Of a stretch of 25,705 nucleotides of DNA, positions 22,782-25,705 are shown in pieces (position 1 is the first letter of the stretch; each line of letters begins with the position of its first letter). Under the pieces are notes generated by a model. That model searched no databases. It was given only the letters and a program-made list of their open reading frames with translations, and was not told the DNA's origin. Source of the DNA: a virus; the IMG/VR virus record IMGVR_UViG_3300031977_002105, positions 1 through 25,705 of that record; one strand, given 5' to 3'. Both the position numbers and the translations under genes were made by a program.

Positions 22782-25705
22782 TGGCAGACCCTTACGGATA
22801 CGACCGTCCTACAGTTGTTGACCTCAATGATAACGTCAACACCTTTCGTCGAAAAGTAAATCAGATCAGTGATGATTTGGGAGATAAAAGACGTTTATTA
22901 AACTGGCCTGGAACCTCTCTTGCTACTGACAGTGATATAGTAGGTAATTTGATTGAGTTAGATTATCGTCTAAATCAAACAAGTGCAGATCTATACCTTC
23001 GTGCAGATGGAGGTAGTCTTTATATTCAGAATGGCACAACCTCAACTATCGCTGCTGAATTCTTATACGATAGTGCCGCAGGTAATCTAAGTCTCATCAC
23101 ACCAATGTCTGGAGATTTCACCATCGATACAGTTGGTGATATTATTCTTGACGCTGATGGTAATGACATTCGATTTAAGAATGGCGGTGGTAATGATGAA
23201 GTCATTCATACTTTGGCAAATACTGGTGTCTATACTATTACTGCACCCGATAACTATATCATTGATGTTCAGGGCACTGGTGATATCACATTAGACGCCG
23301 CTGGTCAAAACATTTATTTTGATGATGCTGGTAATAGAAGAATCACATATACTCTTGGTGCAACTACTGACACATATCTTGCAGGCAATTACACGTTAAA
23401 CGTCGATGGTTCAATTGCAGATTCAGCAGGCACTACATATTCTCTTGTTGCTGGAACAAATATCACACAGACTTCGACTACTGGTTACACTACGCATATT
23501 TCAGGAACTACGACTACTCATACGGTAGGAACCGACTATGCGTTAACAGCTGGTGGAAACTATACAGTAGATGTTGATGGTTCAATCACAGATTCAGCAA
23601 ATTCTATTTCTAGAATTTCTACTACTACAACAACAGATACAGTAGGGACCAATTACACATTAACAGCTGGCGGAAACTACACGGTTGATGTTGATGGTGC
23701 TATTAAAGATTCTGCTGGTACTTCTATCACTCATGTATCAGGCACAACCACAACCCACACCGTAGGAACAAACTATGCGTTGACAGCTGGTGGAAACTAT
23801 ACTGTCGATGTGGATGGTTCACTCGCTGATTCTGCCGATACTATTTCTAGAACTTCTGGAACAACTACTACTGACACGGTTGGTAGTGATTACACATTAA
23901 CAGCTGGTGGAAACTACACGGTTGATGTTGATGGTTCAATTGCGGATTTGGCGGGAACCACAATCTCCAGAACTGCTGGTACCAATATTACTGATACTGC
24001 GTCTACTGGATCATATACGTTAACCGCAGATACTAACATTAGTCAAACGGCTACTACGGGAACAATTACGCAAACTTCTGGTACTACTTTTGACCAGGTA
24101 TCTGGTGGAAACTTTACTACTACTGTTACGGGTAATGTTCTTGTAGATGCATCCGGCGACATCACTCTCGATGCTGACGGAAATGACATTTTCTTCAGAG
24201 ACGGAAATACCCTAAGGCTTCAATTTAATTTAGGTAACAATAACAACGAGAATTGGACTGGCAACCTTACTCGCAATGTATCCGGATCAATTATTGACTC
24301 AGCTGGAACATCTATACAAACCGTTTCCACTACTACAACAACTCATACAGTAGGTACTGACTACGCATTAACCGCTGGTGGTAACTACACCGTTGACGTT
24401 GATGGTTCTATTGCGGATTCTGCTGGAACCACAATCTCCAGAACAGCTGGTACAAATATTACGGACACGGCTACTACTGGATCAATTACACAAACATCAG
24501 GTACGACATTTAACCAAGTATCCGGTGGTAATTTCACCACTACGGTTACCGGCGATGTTCTTGTAGACGCTTCAGGTGATATTACCCTTGATGCTGCTGG
24601 ACAACAAATTAACTTTGTTGATGCAACTAACACAAGAATGGTGTTCAACCTTGATGCGACACCACAAATTGACGTAACAGGTAATTACACGGTTTCGGGT
24701 TCAGGTTCAATTCTTCAGTCTTCTACTACTACACAAGAATTGACAGGTACAGATATTACCCTGGACGCATCAAACAACATCTATCTTGAGGCTGATGGTG
24801 ACCAGATTCATCTTCGTGCTATTACTGCTAATAAATTTATCTTTGGTGTAGCAGCATCACCGACTCTTGACATTACTGGAAACTATACTGAAACAGGTTC
24901 AGGTTTCCTTTACACCAAGGCTGGAACGTACCTCAAAGATTCTGCTGCAACAACTTCTACGTTGACTGCAAATAGTGCTATTACACGAACTTCTGTAAAC
25001 AGTACAATTACAGATGTTGCTAAGACTAATATTTCACAGACAGCAACTACGGGTTCTTATTCACAATCTTCTGGTACAACGTTTACACAAACGTCTGGTG
25101 GCGCATTTACACAAACGTCTGGTGGTAATTTTACCAATAACGTTACGGGTAATATTCTAATTGACGCAACTGGATTTTACGATTTGGCGACAGGTGGAAC
25201 TATTAAAGATTCTGCTGGTACTGCTCATACAACAATTGCGGGTACTCAGGTTGTTAGAACTTCAGGGACAACTACTACCGACACGGCGGGGACTGATTAT
25301 ACACTGACTGCCGCAGATAATATTAGTCAAACAGCAACTGCTGGTACCATCACACAAACTTCTGGTACGACATTTGATCAGGTGTCTGGTGGAAACTTTA
25401 CGACTACCGTAACAGGCAATTTCACAGTTGATGCTTCTGGTATAATCGTATTAGATACGGAAAGTGATACTGTTACATTTAAAGATGGTGCTGCTGGTCA
25501 TTCTGTGACTCACGTGTTTACTCCTGCGAATGGTGATTACACGGTTAGTGCACCAAGAGACTATACGCTTGATATTGTCGGCGATATTATCCTTGACGCT
25601 GACGGTGGAGATATAATCCTTAGAGATGCTGGTACGGAAGACTATCGGTTTGCTACAGATGGGACATTCTCACGAACAGGTAACTTGACAATTGATGCCA
25701 GTGGT
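22781..25705 (+). CDS. Repeat-rich tail fibre-like protein, partial (open at right edge)
   Basis: An open frame of 975 codons without a stop, running off the window. It begins with ATG overlapping the previous stop (TAATG). Residues 1-45 (DLNDNVNTFRRKVNQISDDLGD) form a polar helix, probably a coiled-coil anchor to the baseplate. The rest is low-complexity beta repeat, rich in Thr/Gly/Ser/Asp. One repeat family is built on LTAGGNYTVDVDGSIADSAG (39-40 aa units), another on ITQTSGTTFDQVSGGNFTTT plus LVDASGDITLDADGNDI. The latter GDIxLDAxGxxIxF motif recurs at least six times. This is the make-up of a long trimeric fibre or whisker with repeated shaft modules; the receptor-binding tip and any self-cleaving chaperone domain would lie beyond the edge. 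Frame checked codon by codon. Confidence 0.8.
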   Translation, partial: MADPYGYDRPTVVDLNDNVNTFRRKVNQISDDLGDKRRLLNWPGTSLATDSDIVGNLIELDYRLNQTSADLYLRADGGSLYIQNGTTSTIAAEFLYDSAAGNLSLITPMSGDFTIDTVGDIILDADGNDIRFKNGGGNDEVIHTLANTGVYTITAPDNYIIDVQGTGDITLDAAGQNIYFDDAGNRRITYTLGATTDTYLAGNYTLNVDGSIADSAGTTYSLVAGTNITQTSTTGYTTHISGTTTTHTVGTDYALTAGGNYTVDVDGSITDSANSISRISTTTTTDTVGTNYTLTAGGNYTVDVDGAIKDSAGTSITHVSGTTTTHTVGTNYALTAGGNYTVDVDGSLADSADTISRTSGTTTTDTVGSDYTLTAGGNYTVDVDGSIADLAGTTISRTAGTNITDTASTGSYTLTADTNISQTATTGTITQTSGTTFDQVSGGNFTTTVTGNVLVDASGDITLDADGNDIFFRDGNTLRLQFNLGNNNNENWTGNLTRNVSGSIIDSAGTSIQTVSTTTTTHTVGTDYALTAGGNYTVDVDGSIADSAGTTISRTAGTNITDTATTGSITQTSGTTFNQVSGGNFTTTVTGDVLVDASGDITLDAAGQQINFVDATNTRMVFNLDATPQIDVTGNYTVSGSGSILQSSTTTQELTGTDITLDASNNIYLEADGDQIHLRAITANKFIFGVAASPTLDITGNYTETGSGFLYTKAGTYLKDSAATTSTLTANSAITRTSVNSTITDVAKTNISQTATTGSYSQSSGTTFTQTSGGAFTQTSGGNFTNNVTGNILIDATGFYDLATGGTIKDSAGTAHTTIAGTQVVRTSGTTTTDTAGTDYTLTAADNISQTATAGTITQTSGTTFDQVSGGNFTTTVTGNFTVDASGIIVLDTESDTVTFKDGAAGHSVTHVFTPANGDYTVSAPRDYTLDIVGDIILDADGGDIILRDAGTEDYRFATDGTFSRTGNLTIDASG
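23519..23989 (+). repeat. Four tandem 39-40-aa shaft repeats
   Basis: Units begin at 23519, 23636, 23756 and 23873 (periods 117, 120 and 117 bp) and each contains LTAGGNYTVDVDG. Units alternate: 1 and 3 start HTVGTxYALT, 2 and 4 start DTVGxxYTLT. Codons differ at synonymous sites, so the copies are not freshly duplicated. A fifth unit of the H type stands at 24344. Confidence 0.85.
23873..24616 (+). repeat. Duplicated 140-aa block, copies at 23873 and 24344
   Basis: The order TVG-LTAGGNYTVDVDG, TTISRTAGTNITDTA, ITQTSGTTF, VSGGNFTTTVTG, LVDASGDITLDA is found at 23873-24196 and again at 24344-24616. The offset is 471 bp in the first half and 420 bp in the second, because copy 2 lacks 17 codons (the segment around SYTLTADTNISQTATTG, 24008-24060 of copy 1). 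A third, partial copy of the second half begins near 25346. Confidence 0.75.
25082..25129 (+). repeat. 24-bp in-frame tandem duplication
   Basis: Two adjacent 24-bp units encode FTQTSGGA and FTQTSGGN. Their first 20 bases are identical, in contrast to the synonymous drift of the other repeats in this gene, so this duplication looks recent. Confidence 0.8.

Noticed and set aside
24385-24648. Antisense 87-aa ORF in the fibre gene
   Set aside because: Opposite Thr/Gly/Asp repeats and made of their complement codons; the plus-strand frame is continuous and has a start overlapping the previous stop.
23519-25705. CRISPR-like or satellite repeat array
   Set aside because: Repeats keep one open frame, have no constant-length spacers, and differ mainly at synonymous positions, so they are protein-coding repeats.

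Overview
This window is a contiguous block of virion structural genes from a T4-superfamily myovirus. The close resemblance of several proteins to marine cyanophage/pelagiphage-type T4-like phages (the giant structural protein, the gp10-type N-terminus, the small coiled-coil protein, the repeat-rich fibre) suggests an aquatic or marine bacterial host. The DNA is AT-rich. No host-specific metabolic gene is present, so the host cannot be named. No tRNA, IS element, CRISPR array, integrase or lysogeny gene is seen, and no gene-free stretch exceeds about 60 bases.

Layout. On the minus strand (positions 2530 to 7, read right to left) lie head-completion nuclease gp4, a conserved protein I cannot name, a tail-tube-fold protein (gp54-like initiator) and a gp26/gp51-family baseplate hub protein. 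A 42-bp divergent intergenic region at 2531-2572 carries back-to-back T4-type late promoter cores. From 2573 to the right edge everything reads on the plus strand: gp48 tube cap, gp53, gp27 hub, then what in T4 is the single gp5 gene distributed over three genes (OB-fold plus degenerate tail lysozyme; N-acetylmuramoyl-L-alanine amidase; beta-helical spike). These are followed by a 196-aa protein that looks like a dead M15-type peptidase fold, gp25, gp6, a short gp7-like protein, a gp9/gp10-like connector, gp8, a 2001-aa giant baseplate/fibre protein, a 74-aa coiled-coil protein, and a repeat-rich fibre gene of at least 975 codons that is still open at the right edge.

How they work together. 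The proteins would build the contractile-tail baseplate: the hub and spike (gp27, the split gp5 set, gp26-like), the tube start (gp54-like, gp48), the wedges (gp53, gp25, gp6, gp7-like, gp8, gp10-like) and the peripheral adhesion apparatus (giant protein, repeat fibre). Expression looks late and T4-like: perfect TATAAATA boxes stand 25-26 bases ahead of the start codons of gp48, gp25 and the gp10-like gene, and many downstream genes are coupled by ATGA overlaps.

The most interesting parts are the three-gene spike with a substituted catalytic residue in the lysozyme domain beside an apparently intact amidase, the M15-like protein lacking all metal ligands, and the fibre gene with nested, alternating repeats.
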